DNA of 64,000 bases from an uncultured Armatimonadota bacterium (GTDB lineage: Bacteria; Armatimonadota; Fimbriimonadia; Fimbriimonadales; Fimbriimonadaceae), in NCBI GenBank assembly GCA_903904815.1, contig CAIVDU010000069.1, positions 1 to 64,000 on the forward strand. The letters are read 5' to 3'. The notes below the pieces were generated by a model. That model did not search any database. It was not told the origin of the DNA and worked only from the letters and a program-made list of their open reading frames with translations. Each line of letters starts with the position of its first letter. The first letter of the stretch is position 1. Positions 1 through 9,848 of the stretch are shown in pieces. Position numbers and translations under genes: made by a program.

Positions 1-2337
1 GATGGTGGCCAGAACTGGCGAAAGATGGCGACCAACGATCCCCGGATCATGAACGGTCAAGGCGAATACTCTTCGGGCGTTTACGTGGACTCTTACGATC
101 CCGACATCGTGTACACCATCGCCACCTGCATGTACCGCTCAACCGATGGTGGAGTTACGTTCGCCGGGTTCAAGGGCGCTCCTGGCGGTGACGACCCGCA
201 GCAACTGTGGGTAGACCCGGTAAACCGTGGTCATCTTCTGTACGGCGGCGACCAAGGCGCGACCGTGAGTCTCGATAGTGGCCAGACTTGGAGCAGTTGG
301 TACAACCAGATCACCGCCCAGGTGTATCACGTGGTCGCCGATAACCGATTCCCCTATTGGGTCTACGCGACGCAACAGGACAGCGGCACGATCGCCACAG
401 CAAGCGCGGGCGCCCTCGGCCAGATCACCCAGTTCGATTGGTACCCTCACCCCGGAAACGAAGGCGGCTTTCTCGCGCCCGATCCTCTCAACCCGTTCGT
501 TGTATACGGTCCAGGTTTTTATGGCGGAATCAATCGCGTTTCGATCCCGAGCTACCAGTCGATCCAAGTCGACCCAGACCGTCTGGCCACCGAGACCGGG
601 TTTAGCAGCGGGCAGATCCAATTCTCACCCGCGAATCCGCATGAACTGCTGACCTCCTACGAGGATATGCGTTCGACGACCGACGGTGGTGTTCATTGGA
701 CGAAGATCAGCCCCGATCTGGCGACTGATCCGACGAAGAAGAAGGAAGATCAGTTTGCCGCCATCATGGGGTTTTCGCCTTCCCCTCTCACTGCGAAGGT
801 GATTTGGGTTAGAACCAGCAGGAACTTCATCCATGTCACTTCGGATCACGGACGAACCTGGAAAAACGTCACTCCTCCGGTGGCTTCGAAAGCCAAACCG
901 CTTTCTATCCATTGCGTCGAAGCCTCAGGGACGGACAGCGCTAGCGCTTACGCTATGGTCACCGACCCGAACGAGAAGGATGCGGGGATGCAAACCCAGT
1001 TCTATCGCACGAAGGATTTTGGGGCGACGTGGCAGAAGTCCAAAGGCTTCTCCTGCTCTAATCTGAGGTCCGATCCCAAGAAGAAAGGACTCATCTTTGC
1101 CCAAGGCGGCGACAAAGTTCGGTTCAGCACGAACGACGGAGAAGACTGGCAAGATCTGGACCTGAATCTCCCGAAGACGAGTTACTCCGATATTCAGATT
1201 CACGGCAACGATCTCATCCTCGGGACGTTCGGGCGGGGCATCTGGATCCTCGACGACTTTTCGCCCCTTCGCCAGTTCGCGGGAGGGACACCCACCGCGA
1301 CAGGACTGTTTCAGCCTTCCACGGCAATCCGAGTTCGGCGCGATCAAAATCTGGACACGCCGCTGCCACCCGAGGTGCCCCATGCACCCAACCCTCCTCT
1401 CGGCGTTTGCCTTTACTACTCCCTTTCGAGCAAGCCGACCACCGAGGTGTCTTTGGATATCTTCGATAGCAAAGGGGAGCGGGTCCGTCACTTCAGCAGC
1501 CTTCCTCCGGCCCCGTTTAATGACCCGAAGCGAGAGGTTGCCGACTACTGGCCAGCCCAGCCAAAGCCGATTCCCGCTGAAATCGGTATGAATCGAATCA
1601 ACTGGGACTGCCGATACGACTCACCCGAAGCGCTCACCAACAACTCCGACGACACGATGCAAGCCATCCCCGAGGAGACTCCCATCCCAGTCGAGGGGCC
1701 ACTGGTTGCCCCGGGGCGCTTCAAGGCCCTTCTTCATGTGAATGGCGAGACCTTTAGCCAGTCTTTTGAGGTGGCCAACGATCCGAGATCGACGGTGGCC
1801 AATAACGACCTTGCACGCGTCCTTGAGGTTCAAAAGGGCTATCTGGCAGGAGCACGAGAATCGCTTGAGGGTTACCACCAGGTCGACTCCCTCCTCGGCC
1901 AACTCAATAAAATCTTGGCCGCCCATCCCGTTAAGGAAGTAGCTGACGCCACAAGCGCTCTGGTCTCGAAGATTCAACCCCTTAAAGGGGTTCCGTTGAA
2001 TCGCCGCCGCGCTTATGGTCCGCCAAACCCAGATAGTTTCGGCAACCTTAACATCTACCTGATCCTTCAAATGGACGTTTTCAGTTATGGAGACAGTCCG
2101 ATCACCGACCACATTCTGAGAACTTACGGAACGGACTGGGCGAAGTTGAACAAGGTGACCGCCGCTTGGAGCGAGGCGAAGAAGAAGGATCTCTCCAAGC
2201 TCAATTCGATTCTTCAGAAGAACAATCTGAGCCCGCTCACGATCCCTGCCGATCTGCAGGAGCCGACCCCACCCGCAAGCAAGTATTTGCCGCCCAAGGA
2301 GGCTCCAAAGCCTCCGGTGGCAGCGAAGAAAGCGTAG
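1..2337 (+). CDS. VPS10/BNR-repeat propeller protein, 5' end outside the window
   Basis: This is the C-terminal 778 codons of a large secreted beta-propeller protein; the reading frame is open to the left edge, so the start lies outside. Asp-box turns of the sialidase/BNR type are visible (STDGGVTF, SLDSGQTW, STTDGGVHW, TSDHGRTW, STNDGEDW), as expected for sortilin/VPS10-like ten-bladed propellers. After the propeller comes a beta-rich region with RINWDCRYDSP and a Lys/Pro/Ala-rich tail. It is a clear paralogue of the protein at 14135-17488: both share the block FKGAPGGDDPQQ and the RVRRDQN/RVRRNVN-DTP-PPEVPHA stretch. Such proteins are usually exported; the substrate or ligand is unknown, and glycosidase activity should not be assumed from the name. 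Family call is secure; function is not. Confidence 0.85.
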   Translation, partial: DGGQNWRKMATNDPRIMNGQGEYSSGVYVDSYDPDIVYTIATCMYRSTDGGVTFAGFKGAPGGDDPQQLWVDPVNRGHLLYGGDQGATVSLDSGQTWSSWYNQITAQVYHVVADNRFPYWVYATQQDSGTIATASAGALGQITQFDWYPHPGNEGGFLAPDPLNPFVVYGPGFYGGINRVSIPSYQSIQVDPDRLATETGFSSGQIQFSPANPHELLTSYEDMRSTTDGGVHWTKISPDLATDPTKKKEDQFAAIMGFSPSPLTAKVIWVRTSRNFIHVTSDHGRTWKNVTPPVASKAKPLSIHCVEASGTDSASAYAMVTDPNEKDAGMQTQFYRTKDFGATWQKSKGFSCSNLRSDPKKKGLIFAQGGDKVRFSTNDGEDWQDLDLNLPKTSYSDIQIHGNDLILGTFGRGIWILDDFSPLRQFAGGTPTATGLFQPSTAIRVRRDQNLDTPLPPEVPHAPNPPLGVCLYYSLSSKPTTEVSLDIFDSKGERVRHFSSLPPAPFNDPKREVADYWPAQPKPIPAEIGMNRINWDCRYDSPEALTNNSDDTMQAIPEETPIPVEGPLVAPGRFKALLHVNGETFSQSFEVANDPRSTVANNDLARVLEVQKGYLAGARESLEGYHQVDSLLGQLNKILAAHPVKEVADATSALVSKIQPLKGVPLNRRRAYGPPNPDSFGNLNIYLILQMDVFSYGDSPITDHILRTYGTDWAKLNKVTAAWSEAKKKDLSKLNSILQKNNLSPLTIPADLQEPTPPASKYLPPKEAPKPPVAAKKA

Positions 2338-2448
2338 TCGCCCAAGCGAGAGCGATGTGCCGAAGCGTAGTGGAATTCGGCTACCGTCCAAGACTGCCCT
2401 GATGCTGGGGATTGCTCAGAAACGGGCGTTCAATTCGCCTTTGGAGCA

Positions 2449-4977
2449 TTATTCAGCGGCAATTGAGGTGAGTACCGGCACTTCCGCCGCCCGTCGCATC
2501 GGAATGACCGCGGCCAGCGTAGCGACCACCACCGCGCCAACGACGACCTTGGCCATCTCTGCCCATGGCACGACACACGGGAAGAGGTAACCCGTAACCG
2601 CGAACGTGAAGTGGCGCAGCGGCATCCAACCACCGACAAGACCTCCGGCGGCGCCCAGCAATCCAGCGCCAATTCCGATGAGAAGCGCCTCCAGGGCGAC
2701 CGTGCGCTGGAGTTGGCCATTGGACATCCCGATGGCTCGCAGCAAGCCGATCTCTCGCCGGCGTTGAAGAACGCCGATGATGAGGCTGTTGCCGATGCCG
2801 AGGAAGCCGATGATCGAGGCGAGCCAAACTTGGGCGTCGGCGGCAGAGGTGCTTTGTCGAAGTACGGTGTCGGCAACTCCGATAATCTGTTCTCGGTCAG
2901 TCAACGCGACCGCATACTCCGCGCGCGTCGCCTCGGAAATTCGACCTTTCACCGTGCTTAACTGAGAGAGCTCGGCGACTTGGGCGTCAACGTAAGTCAG
3001 CGCGTTCCCGCGCCAAAGGTGGTTCATCACGTCGAGGTCAGTTACCAGAAGCCCACGCGGCCAAGAGTAGTCCTCGATTGGTCCGAGAAGCTTGACATGC
3101 CACACTCCGTTCGGCGTGCGGAGGTCCAGATACTTACCGACCTGTTTCCCGGTCAGAGCCAAGAAGTTTTCTGAAGCGAAGATGCCGTGACCGGCCAACA
3201 GTTCTCTTCGATTGTCGGGGTCGGCGATCAAATGCGCCCAGTTGAGGGTCCCATGACGTCGATGAGCCTCCAAATACGGGACCGTCTGGAGACCGATGAC
3301 CATCACATCGTGCCCTTCAAACGGGGCAAACGATTTACGCACTCCGTACACGAACGAGACCCCCGGTACGCGACTGACGGTCTGCAGGAGCGTACGCGGC
3401 AGGGTCTCCTCCGAGTACGTGCTATTGCCAAATCCCGATGCGGTCACCGAGATATCGAACGGCAGAGAGGCGCGAATCCACCGATGGGTGCTCACGGTAA
3501 ACCCGTCCACCAAAGCCGACGTCGAGACCAAAATTGCCAGGGCGCCGCCCAATGCGATGACATTGAAAGCGGTGCGTTGGGGCGCCTTTTGCAGGTTGTC
3601 GGCCGCAAGGAAACCGGGGTAGCCGAACAACTTCGACATAGTCCCCCGCACTCGGTGGGCGGACACGACCATGACTTGAGGCATGAGAAGGGCCAACCCC
3701 AGGAACGTGAGAGTAATCGAAATCAGCGTGCGAGCGTAGGAGCCGGTGATGCTCAGGCCCAATCCTACCGCGACCAGGCAAACACCGACCCAGAACGCGG
3801 TGAGCTGCTGATGTCTTAGGCGGTAAGTGTGAGGACGAAGCGCCAGAAGTGGGGATTCTCCAACCGCTGCGAAAGAAGGGATCGCGGCCGCCGCCAAAAC
3901 CGTGCCCATGCCGATCGCGAGCCCCAGGAGGAATGTCGGCCAGGTCATCTCGGCGTGAGCGACCGAGACCACCGGCAGCATCGAATTCACTGAGCCGGTA
4001 ACGCCACGTAGGACGGCCGAAGAAAGGAGCGCTCCGAACAGGACACCAGCCAACGACCCAATAAAACCGACGAGAACCCACTCCAGGAGAATCGCCGAGA
4101 GCAATTGGACTCGCGAAGCGCCAATGGCCCTCAGCGTTGCGATCACCTTCATCCGTTCCAGGATCGTGACTTGCACCGAACTGAACACGACAAAGCATCC
4201 GATCAGCATGGCGACCAGACTGAGGCCGTACAGTGATTGCACTCGCAGAAGTGCGTCGCGCGCGGCTGGGCTCAGCTCGTCCAGGCTCCGCACCTCGTAA
4301 CCAGTCGCCACCGTCTTCAGTCGATCGAGCGAGATTCCGGAAACCTGGATGGAGTCAATTCGGCCGGGTTGGCCAAACATCTGTTCGGCCAGTTGCACAT
4401 CCACCAGGCCAAGCTCGGCGCCTAACGACTGAGTGATTCCAGAATCGTCGATTACGCCGGCGACGGTCAAATTGATGGCCCCTGAACTACTCGCGATGGG
4501 CAAAATCGACCCGCGCTTGAGTCCCCGATCTTTCGCAAAGGTCGATGAGACGATTACGCTGTTGGGCACGAGAACCATGCGGGCGGCTGTTTCGGGATCG
4601 GGTGTGTGTTGTCCGCCGAACAACTTGAGCATGGCGTCCGACCGGGTGTCGATTCCCCAGATCTGCAGCTTGGTAGGCCGGGGACCCAAGACAGTGGCTG
4701 AGGCCTTCACGAACGGAGCCGCGACTAGACCAGGGACTTGGCGGAGACGATCGACGAGGGAGTCCGGCAAGCCTCCGGCGGCGGATCCGGTAACCACCCA
4801 ATCCGCGTTTCCAGCGACCGCCCGAGCAGCTCGCTGAATCGACCGCTCGACCCCGCTGATCGACATGTACGAGGAGACGAAAAGAGCGATGCCGAGCGCT
4901 ACCGCGAATGCGACTTGGAGCACTCGTCCCGGATGGCGAAAAAGGTTCCGAAGTCCGGCCAGCAGCAGAGGCCTCAA
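2449..4977 (-). CDS. FtsX/MacB-type ABC transporter permease (842 aa)
   Basis: Inner-membrane permease of the lipoprotein/peptide-exporting MacB-LolCE-FtsX superfamily. It has one N-terminal membrane segment at about residues 12-32 followed by a long periplasmic part, a first FtsX domain around residues 250-400 with three or more helices, a second periplasmic part, and a second FtsX domain near the C-terminus (about 720-835). This duplicated layout is typical of the 800-residue permeases. It follows the ATPase gene with a 4-nt overlap: the start is a TTG whose last bases form the upstream stop (TTGA), implying translational coupling. Substrate cannot be read from the sequence; export of lipoproteins, lipids or small molecules is all possible. 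Confidence 0.88.
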   Translation of the reverse strand: MRPLLLAGLRNLFRHPGRVLQVAFAVALGIALFVSSYMSISGVERSIQRAARAVAGNADWVVTGSAAGGLPDSLVDRLRQVPGLVAAPFVKASATVLGPRPTKLQIWGIDTRSDAMLKLFGGQHTPDPETAARMVLVPNSVIVSSTFAKDRGLKRGSILPIASSSGAINLTVAGVIDDSGITQSLGAELGLVDVQLAEQMFGQPGRIDSIQVSGISLDRLKTVATGYEVRSLDELSPAARDALLRVQSLYGLSLVAMLIGCFVVFSSVQVTILERMKVIATLRAIGASRVQLLSAILLEWVLVGFIGSLAGVLFGALLSSAVLRGVTGSVNSMLPVVSVAHAEMTWPTFLLGLAIGMGTVLAAAAIPSFAAVGESPLLALRPHTYRLRHQQLTAFWVGVCLVAVGLGLSITGSYARTLISITLTFLGLALLMPQVMVVSAHRVRGTMSKLFGYPGFLAADNLQKAPQRTAFNVIALGGALAILVSTSALVDGFTVSTHRWIRASLPFDISVTASGFGNSTYSEETLPRTLLQTVSRVPGVSFVYGVRKSFAPFEGHDVMVIGLQTVPYLEAHRRHGTLNWAHLIADPDNRRELLAGHGIFASENFLALTGKQVGKYLDLRTPNGVWHVKLLGPIEDYSWPRGLLVTDLDVMNHLWRGNALTYVDAQVAELSQLSTVKGRISEATRAEYAVALTDREQIIGVADTVLRQSTSAADAQVWLASIIGFLGIGNSLIIGVLQRRREIGLLRAIGMSNGQLQRTVALEALLIGIGAGLLGAAGGLVGGWMPLRHFTFAVTGYLFPCVVPWAEMAKVVVGAVVVATLAAVIPMRRAAEVPVLTSIAAE

Positions 4978-5639
4978 TCGACTCGCCCATCCTTGATCCG
5001 GATGACCCGGTCGGCCACCGCCTCCGCCTTCGCGTCGTGGGTGACGATGACGATGGTTCGCCCTTCTCGAAACTCGCCGATGAGACGCAGGATTTGATGC
5101 CCAGTTTCGGAGTCCAGGTTTCCGGTGGGTTCATCCGCCAGCAAGAGTGGAGCTCCCAGTGAGAGGGCCCTTGCCAGAGCTACCCGCTGTTGTTCGCCAC
5201 CTGAAAGCTGTTCTGGCAAGTGGGAAGCACGCGCGCCTAAACCTACGCGTTCAAGGAGCGAAGCGGCTTCGTGATAGGCGATCGAGGTCCGCAGTCCGGA
5301 GATCAGCGCGGGCGCGGCCACATTCTCAAGCGCGGAGAGGGTCGGGATCAGGTTAAAAAACTGAAAAACGAACCCAATCGTTTTGAGGCGGAGTCTGGCG
5401 CGACCCTCTTCGTTCAATTGGTCGGTTCGTTGACCGTTGATCCGCACCGCACCAGAAGTAGGGGTGTCCAGCGCTCCTGCCAGATGAAGCAGAGTCGACT
5501 TCCCTGACCCACTCGGCCCGACCACTGCGACTAGTTCCCCTGGCGAAAAAGCCATCGAAACGTCTCGCAAAGCGTGGATCTGCGAGGCGCCCTCCTGGTA
5601 CGACCGGCTGACGTTCTCGAACTCCAGAATGTGTGGCAA
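4974..5639 (-). CDS. LolD/MacB-type ABC transporter ATP-binding protein (221 aa)
   Basis: Cytoplasmic ATPase partner of the FtsX-type permease encoded immediately downstream. Walker A is GPSGSGKST at about residues 41-49, the ABC signature is LSGGEQQR near 143-150, and Walker B is [12 protein letters not shown]; the latter two have the exact form usual in the LolD/MacB/FtsE group. Length is normal for the family. The start used is a TTG ([10 protein letters not shown]); no ATG is available in frame upstream. A TATAGT hexamer 10 nt before it could be its -10 box, giving a very short leader. A membrane-fusion (MacA-like) partner is not seen next to it. Confidence 0.88.
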   Translation of the reverse strand: MPHILEFENVSRSYQEGASQIHALRDVSMAFSPGELVAVVGPSGSGKSTLLHLAGALDTPTSGAVRINGQRTDQLNEEGRARLRLKTIGFVFQFFNLIPTLSALENVAAPALISGLRTSIAYHEAASLLERVGLGARASHLPEQLSGGEQQRVALARALSLGAPLLLADEPTGNLDSETGHQILRLIGEFREGRTIVIVTHDAKAEAVADRVIRIKDGRVD

Positions 5640-5681
5640 GGTGTAGGGAACTATATCTGAGATCGGGACTCGGAATCCCCG

Positions 5682-6758
5682 CTAAGCAGCGATCGACGAA
5701 CCGCGAGCACCCTTCGCTGTTGCGGCAGGTTTCGCGAACAAGTATCCCTGCACGAGATCGGCGCCCTCTTGGCGAGCAAACTCGTACTCTTCCTTCGTCT
5801 CGACGCCTTCGACAATGGTTCGAATATTGAGGGATCGGGCCATCTGCAACAGATTGCGGACGATGCTTTGCTTGGCTGAGTCCTGATCGACGCCCCGAAT
5901 GAGGTGCATATCGAGCTTGATGTAGTTGGGCATCAGCATTGAGAGAAGATTCAGTCCTGAGTAACCCGCTCCGACGTCATCCAATGCAATCCCGTATCCA
6001 GCCGCCCGGTAGAAATTCACGACGCGCAGTAGGTGATCCTCGTCTGCTACGTGCTCTCGCTCGATGAGTTCGAATACGATTTGGTCCGGTTTGAGGCCAA
6101 CCGCCTTCGCTGCCGCGACGGTGCTCTGCAGACACGCAACCGGGTTGTAGACCGATGTCGGATTGAAGTTGATAAACGCTTTTCCGTCCACTCCCTGACT
6201 CGCGAATCCGTCGATGGCCCGGAGACGGCAGATACGATCGAGATGAAACATCATTCCTTCTTCGTCAGCTGCGTCCAAGACCTGTCCGGGGGACACGATA
6301 TTCCCGTCTTTCGCCAGCCCCCGCATGAGGCACTCGTGAGCATAGATCTTGTCGGGATTCGCCGCGTCTACGATGGGCTGGTAATACGTGGTGAATCGAT
6401 CGTCTCGGATCATCTCCAGCACCCAATCGTTCTTCAATCGCTTTACCAATCCGGACAGAGGCTGCGCTCGAGAAACATTGCTAAACGAAAGCGCCTCGCC
6501 GTGAGGAAGTACCAGATAGCGACACTCGGCAAGGACGCGGTCCGACATGAGTCGGGCCCAGTCCAAGACGATTTCAAAGCAGCCTTCGGACAACTCGATG
6601 CTTTGGAATTCCGACTCCACAGTTTTGGGAACGATTCCGTAGACCGAGAGTGAAGCAGCCAACGTGGCAGACTCTTCCATTGACAACCCCACGAGGATGA
6701 GAGATCCCTTGGAAGGAAGACGAGTCGGAACGGAACGGCATTGGCTGCATTGGGACAT
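5682..6758 (-). CDS. EAL-domain c-di-GMP phosphodiesterase with N-terminal CxxC motif
   Basis: Predicted cytoplasmic enzyme that hydrolyses cyclic di-GMP to pGpG. The EAL domain fills the C-terminal two thirds: YYQPIVD, then ECLMRG (the EAL motif itself, here ECL), the metal/catalytic residues in INFNP, FELIERE, ALDDVGAGYSG, YIKLDM, VEGVET and VQGYLFAKP. All usual active-site positions appear intact, so activity is likely. Upstream there is a CSQC motif in the first residues (a possible metal or redox site) and an uncharacterised segment of about 100 residues, perhaps a sensor. I chose the ATG at 6758 (MSQCSQC) because an AGAAAG-like Shine-Dalgarno precedes it; a longer frame runs to 6806. 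The diguanylate cyclase at 57256 could supply the substrate. Confidence 0.88.
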   Translation of the reverse strand: MSQCSQCRSVPTRLPSKGSLILVGLSMEESATLAASLSVYGIVPKTVESEFQSIELSEGCFEIVLDWARLMSDRVLAECRYLVLPHGEALSFSNVSRAQPLSGLVKRLKNDWVLEMIRDDRFTTYYQPIVDAANPDKIYAHECLMRGLAKDGNIVSPGQVLDAADEEGMMFHLDRICRLRAIDGFASQGVDGKAFINFNPTSVYNPVACLQSTVAAAKAVGLKPDQIVFELIEREHVADEDHLLRVVNFYRAAGYGIALDDVGAGYSGLNLLSMLMPNYIKLDMHLIRGVDQDSAKQSIVRNLLQMARSLNIRTIVEGVETKEEYEFARQEGADLVQGYLFAKPAATAKGARGSSIAA

Positions 6759-6965
6759 ACGACTTTCTCGGCTATCGGAGCGCGACAACAGGAATCCATC
6801 TGCCAAATTGCCGACAAGATATTGTCGGTAGATCCATCCGATTGTTAGAGAAGTTGGGTACTGGTTTCACGGCGGTTCAAAGGTCGTAGGCGAAATCGTC
6901 GACCTTGCGAAGGCGAACCTCTGGCACTAGCCGCTTGGGGCATCATGTAATCCGCGATCAAGAGC

Positions 6966-7526
6966 ATGAGTAGCCTCACAATTTCACGCGCTTTTACGGC
7001 TTCCCGAAGCCTGATGTTCAAGTGCTGGATCGATCCCCAGCTCTTCGAAAAATGGGGGCTGTGTCCCGAGGGGACCACTTGTCGGCTGCTTCACGCCGAC
7101 GTGCGGCCCGGTGGCCACTACCATGTGCGAGAAGAATGGCCAGACGGCAAATTGGTCTACACCAAGTTCGAATTTAGGCGGATCCGCCCCAACGAAGAAC
7201 TCGTGTTCGTCACGTCACTCTCCGACGAAACTGGAAAGACGGTTGAACACCCCTTCTGGCCCGAATGGCCGACGCGGCTCCTAGCCACCGTGAACTTTGA
7301 AGATGACGAGTCGGGCGTCAACGTAAACGTGTTGTGGGAGCCCCTGGAACCCTCCGATTCCCAAATCGCCTTCTTCATGCAGCACATCGACATGGGCCGC
7401 ATCGGCTGGTCGCAGACGTTCGACCGCTTACAAACCACGATCGAATGGGCCAATCAACAAGCCACCAAGGGAACGAGTTTCCCGCCGTTCAATGGCGAAG
7501 CGCCGGGTGCTGCTGCTCTGAGCTGA
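6966..7526 (+). CDS. AHSA1/SRPBCC (START-like) domain protein (186 aa)
   Basis: Small soluble protein of the Activator-of-Hsp90-ATPase-like branch of the START/Bet v1 superfamily. Diagnostic pieces are the N-terminal ISRAFTASRSLMFKCWIDP, the GGHYHVR strand, and the C-terminal helix around GRIGWSQTFDRLQ that closes the hydrophobic cavity. Family members bind small hydrophobic molecules or act in detoxification; the ligand here is unknown. It is divergent from the EAL gene and runs convergently into the next gene, overlapping it by 73 bases. The start is an ATG after AAGAGC, a weak ribosome-binding site. Confidence 0.82.
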   Translation: MSSLTISRAFTASRSLMFKCWIDPQLFEKWGLCPEGTTCRLLHADVRPGGHYHVREEWPDGKLVYTKFEFRRIRPNEELVFVTSLSDETGKTVEHPFWPEWPTRLLATVNFEDDESGVNVNVLWEPLEPSDSQIAFFMQHIDMGRIGWSQTFDRLQTTIEWANQQATKGTSFPPFNGEAPGAAALS

Positions 7527-8611
7527 AGCTTTCCTTCTTTCCCATCGAAACGATAGTGCAAATCCCAACCGTCCCGAAGGTTCGGGTCGGATCTCACCCC
7601 GATGCATGCGCCTTTCACCGTGTTGATGTCTCGTCGTTCATCGAAGCTTGAAGCCAGCCATAAAGACTTTGCCGAACGCGGAAACTCGACATCGATCCCA
7701 GTTCCCCCCTGTACGATCTTGAGCCCGTTCTCTCCTCCAAAACCTCCCTGTCTCAAAATGCCGGCCAGACAGGCGATGGCTCGCCTCATCAGTTCCTCGT
7801 GCGAGAGGGTCGGTTTGGCGACTTCGTTCATCCCGAAGTGAGCCCGTATTTTCGGTGCTTCGGCCGATGCGGCTGTTGGTGTTCGTTCAAAAACGAACAC
7901 CGCTTCCTTCACTTCCTCAACAGATGCCTGGGGCAGGCTGAGGGCAAGCGCATCGAGGTAAATGTTGCCCTTGGGCATGTTGGCCGGGGAAGAAAGGATC
8001 AGTTCTGGAGGCTGCTCCCGCGTGTAGTGCCTCGAAACTCCAATCTCTCGCCCCAGATGGAAGTCGTCGAGGTGAAGCTTCACGAGGCGCTCTATTTTCA
8101 TTAACTGCGTCGGGTCGGCTGGCTTAAAAAGCAGCTTTATTTGAGCCGAAGTATTGCCCTCCGCAGGACGGTATCCGCTCACCATGAACTCACCGTGATG
8201 AGGGAACTCGCTAGCGGTGAACGGCCGCTTCAGCCCCTCGATAAATGCGGCCATTGCCTGAAGGGCTGGATTCGACTGACCCTCCACCCGAAGTATCCGT
8301 TGGTGACTATCCGCGAAGTACTTCTTCGCGAAATCGTCTACTGAGATCAGTGGCTGGTGGTAGGTATCGAGCGAGAAAATGGGGGTCAACGTCAAGCGCA
8401 GGTTCTCAAACCCCGGTATGGCATGGAAGAGCTTGATAAGCTGTTCGGCGGATAACCCCTCGGGCGGGCGGATGTAGTAACTAGAGGGCGAGGTGGTTCC
8501 AGTTAGAGTTGGCCGATGTGCTTGGATGGAGTGCTCCACGTCCAGAACATGGGGAGCGCCGTACTTCTCACTCAGTTCAGCGGCAAAAACGGCTAGCGGG
8601 TGGGCTTCCAT
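7454..8611 (-). CDS. Hypothetical protein (385 aa), overlaps the preceding gene's 3' end
   Basis: I do not recognise a family. The product looks soluble: no signal peptide or membrane segment, mixed charged composition, and alternating segments that look alpha/beta (for example ISVDDFAKKYF, MKIERLVKLHLDDF, LSHEELMRRAIACLAGILRQGG). Its last 24 codons lie antisense over the 3' end of the AHSA1-like gene. The start is taken as the ATG at 8611; a GTG two codons earlier is possible. The protein-like composition over nearly 390 codons argues that it is real, though the convergent overlap means the exact C-terminus deserves caution. Confidence 0.7.
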   Translation of the reverse strand: MEAHPLAVFAAELSEKYGAPHVLDVEHSIQAHRPTLTGTTSPSSYYIRPPEGLSAEQLIKLFHAIPGFENLRLTLTPIFSLDTYHQPLISVDDFAKKYFADSHQRILRVEGQSNPALQAMAAFIEGLKRPFTASEFPHHGEFMVSGYRPAEGNTSAQIKLLFKPADPTQLMKIERLVKLHLDDFHLGREIGVSRHYTREQPPELILSSPANMPKGNIYLDALALSLPQASVEEVKEAVFVFERTPTAASAEAPKIRAHFGMNEVAKPTLSHEELMRRAIACLAGILRQGGFGGENGLKIVQGGTGIDVEFPRSAKSLWLASSFDERRDINTVKGACIGVRSDPNLRDGWDLHYRFDGKEGKLQLRAAAPGASPLNGGKLVPLVAC

Positions 8612-8848
8612 CGTCACTGCAATTAAAGACCCAATTCGTTCGGCGGTGAGGCGAAGTGACCAGAGGTGTCACGGCTTGGAGAGTGTCGCATTGGGTAAAT
8701 ATCATTAATTGCAACGGCCACAAACCATGTGGGAGTGCGCGGGCTCGACCGCGCTGTCAACAGCACGGCTTGACGTGCGTGGAAGCCAGTGAGAACAACT
8801 TTGGTTCAAATGTGACTCAGTACGGCATTGTTGGCGGAAGTAGCTCGT

Positions 8849-9667
8849 TCAGGATTTGCTTGTTTCCGTCGCTTCCAAGTTGTAACCGTACCGCTGGAAT
8901 CGGCAGTATTCGCGGAAACCCAAACGTTGGTAGACGTTGAAACCGGCTTCCGAAGACTGGAGGATGGCGTATTGGTAGCCCAATGCTTTGGCCTCCAGCA
9001 TTGGCATCCGCGTGATCGCGGAACCAATTCCCTTGCCACGAGCTTCCGACGTCGTTCCTACACAATAGATACCGGCGACTCCGTGCGAGACATGGAGTGC
9101 CGAAACCGCGACCGGATTGTTGTCGAGATAGGCAATGTAACAAGGGAATGGAGACTCGGCGTCGGGTCGGAAGTTGCCGAAGAGGCCGGCGACCTCTCTC
9201 GGAAGGCGGAAGGAGGCCTGAACCGTCTGGAGCCAATCTTCGAGAGTCTCCGCGTCTTCCACCTTCGCAAGTCGGATGCCTTCAGGCGCATCGCTTTGAT
9301 CGCCGAGTTGCGTCAGATCAGCCACCATGCCCGGGGTTTCGAATAGCTTAGTTCCACCCTTTTCCAAAATCAGGTCGCCTAAGTTGGAAGGCGTCGTGCT
9401 CGGGCCAACGAACCACATCATTGGACGGCCGCGATCCTTGTATTCATTGAGCGTGTCAACAACCACTTTTTCGGACTGAAGGTCAGAGAGCTCGGATCTT
9501 ACGACGATATTGGCCATCGGGTGCTTAATGTCCATCGCGTAGCGACAAATCGATGGCGTGTCGACGAGTTCCGCGTTAGGCGCTGACCGAGCCAAGGTGC
9601 AGAATGCAGATTCGACGTTTCGCTCGATGGCAAAGATCAGTTCGGACGAAGTGGCCTCGGTAAGCAT
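8849..9667 (-). CDS. GNAT-family N-acetyltransferase (272 aa)
   Basis: Acyl-CoA-dependent acetyltransferase. The GNAT fold occupies the C-terminal half: the acetyl-CoA-binding loop is ARGKGIGSAIT following the strand GIYCVGTTSE, and the closing motif is AGFNVYQRLGFREYCRFQRY. The N-terminal half is a degenerate lobe (residues 1-140), as in the larger two-lobed GNAT enzymes. Substrate unknown. Start is ATG with a TAGGAT hexamer 7 nt upstream and no Shine-Dalgarno, suggesting a leaderless transcript. It is divergent from the PH-domain pair. Confidence 0.82.
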   Translation of the reverse strand: MLTEATSSELIFAIERNVESAFCTLARSAPNAELVDTPSICRYAMDIKHPMANIVVRSELSDLQSEKVVVDTLNEYKDRGRPMMWFVGPSTTPSNLGDLILEKGGTKLFETPGMVADLTQLGDQSDAPEGIRLAKVEDAETLEDWLQTVQASFRLPREVAGLFGNFRPDAESPFPCYIAYLDNNPVAVSALHVSHGVAGIYCVGTTSEARGKGIGSAITRMPMLEAKALGYQYAILQSSEAGFNVYQRLGFREYCRFQRYGYNLEATETSKS

Positions 9668-9674
9668 TTCTCAG

Positions 9675-9680
9675 ATCCTA
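9675..9680 (-). promoter_or_regulatory. Candidate -10 box (TAGGAT) of a leaderless gene
   Basis: TAGGAT lies 7 nt before the ATG of the GNAT gene, so transcription would begin at or next to the start codon. No Shine-Dalgarno is present. Confidence 0.45.
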
Positions 9681-9848
9681 GCTCACTTGGAGAATTCTCT
9701 GAGTAGGAGTCGTCATGAACTCTGCTTGTTGGATTGAGACCTCCACAACCGCCCTCGAACACATCTCTCAGTTCATTGCGTGGGCAGGAAGTACCGCAAA
9801 CGGAGTCTACGACTCGCATCCGGGCTCGAATTACAACAGAATGTATCG

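Noticed and set aside
3187-3819. A 210-codon plus-strand frame inside the FtsX gene
   Set aside because: Gln/Arg-rich, no recognisable fold, entirely antisense to the permease.
6868-6916. A nested AAGGTCG/CGACCTT hairpin between the divergent EAL and AHSA1-like genes
   Set aside because: A 7-bp stem with a long loop is expected by chance at this composition; no riboswitch-type core was recognised.
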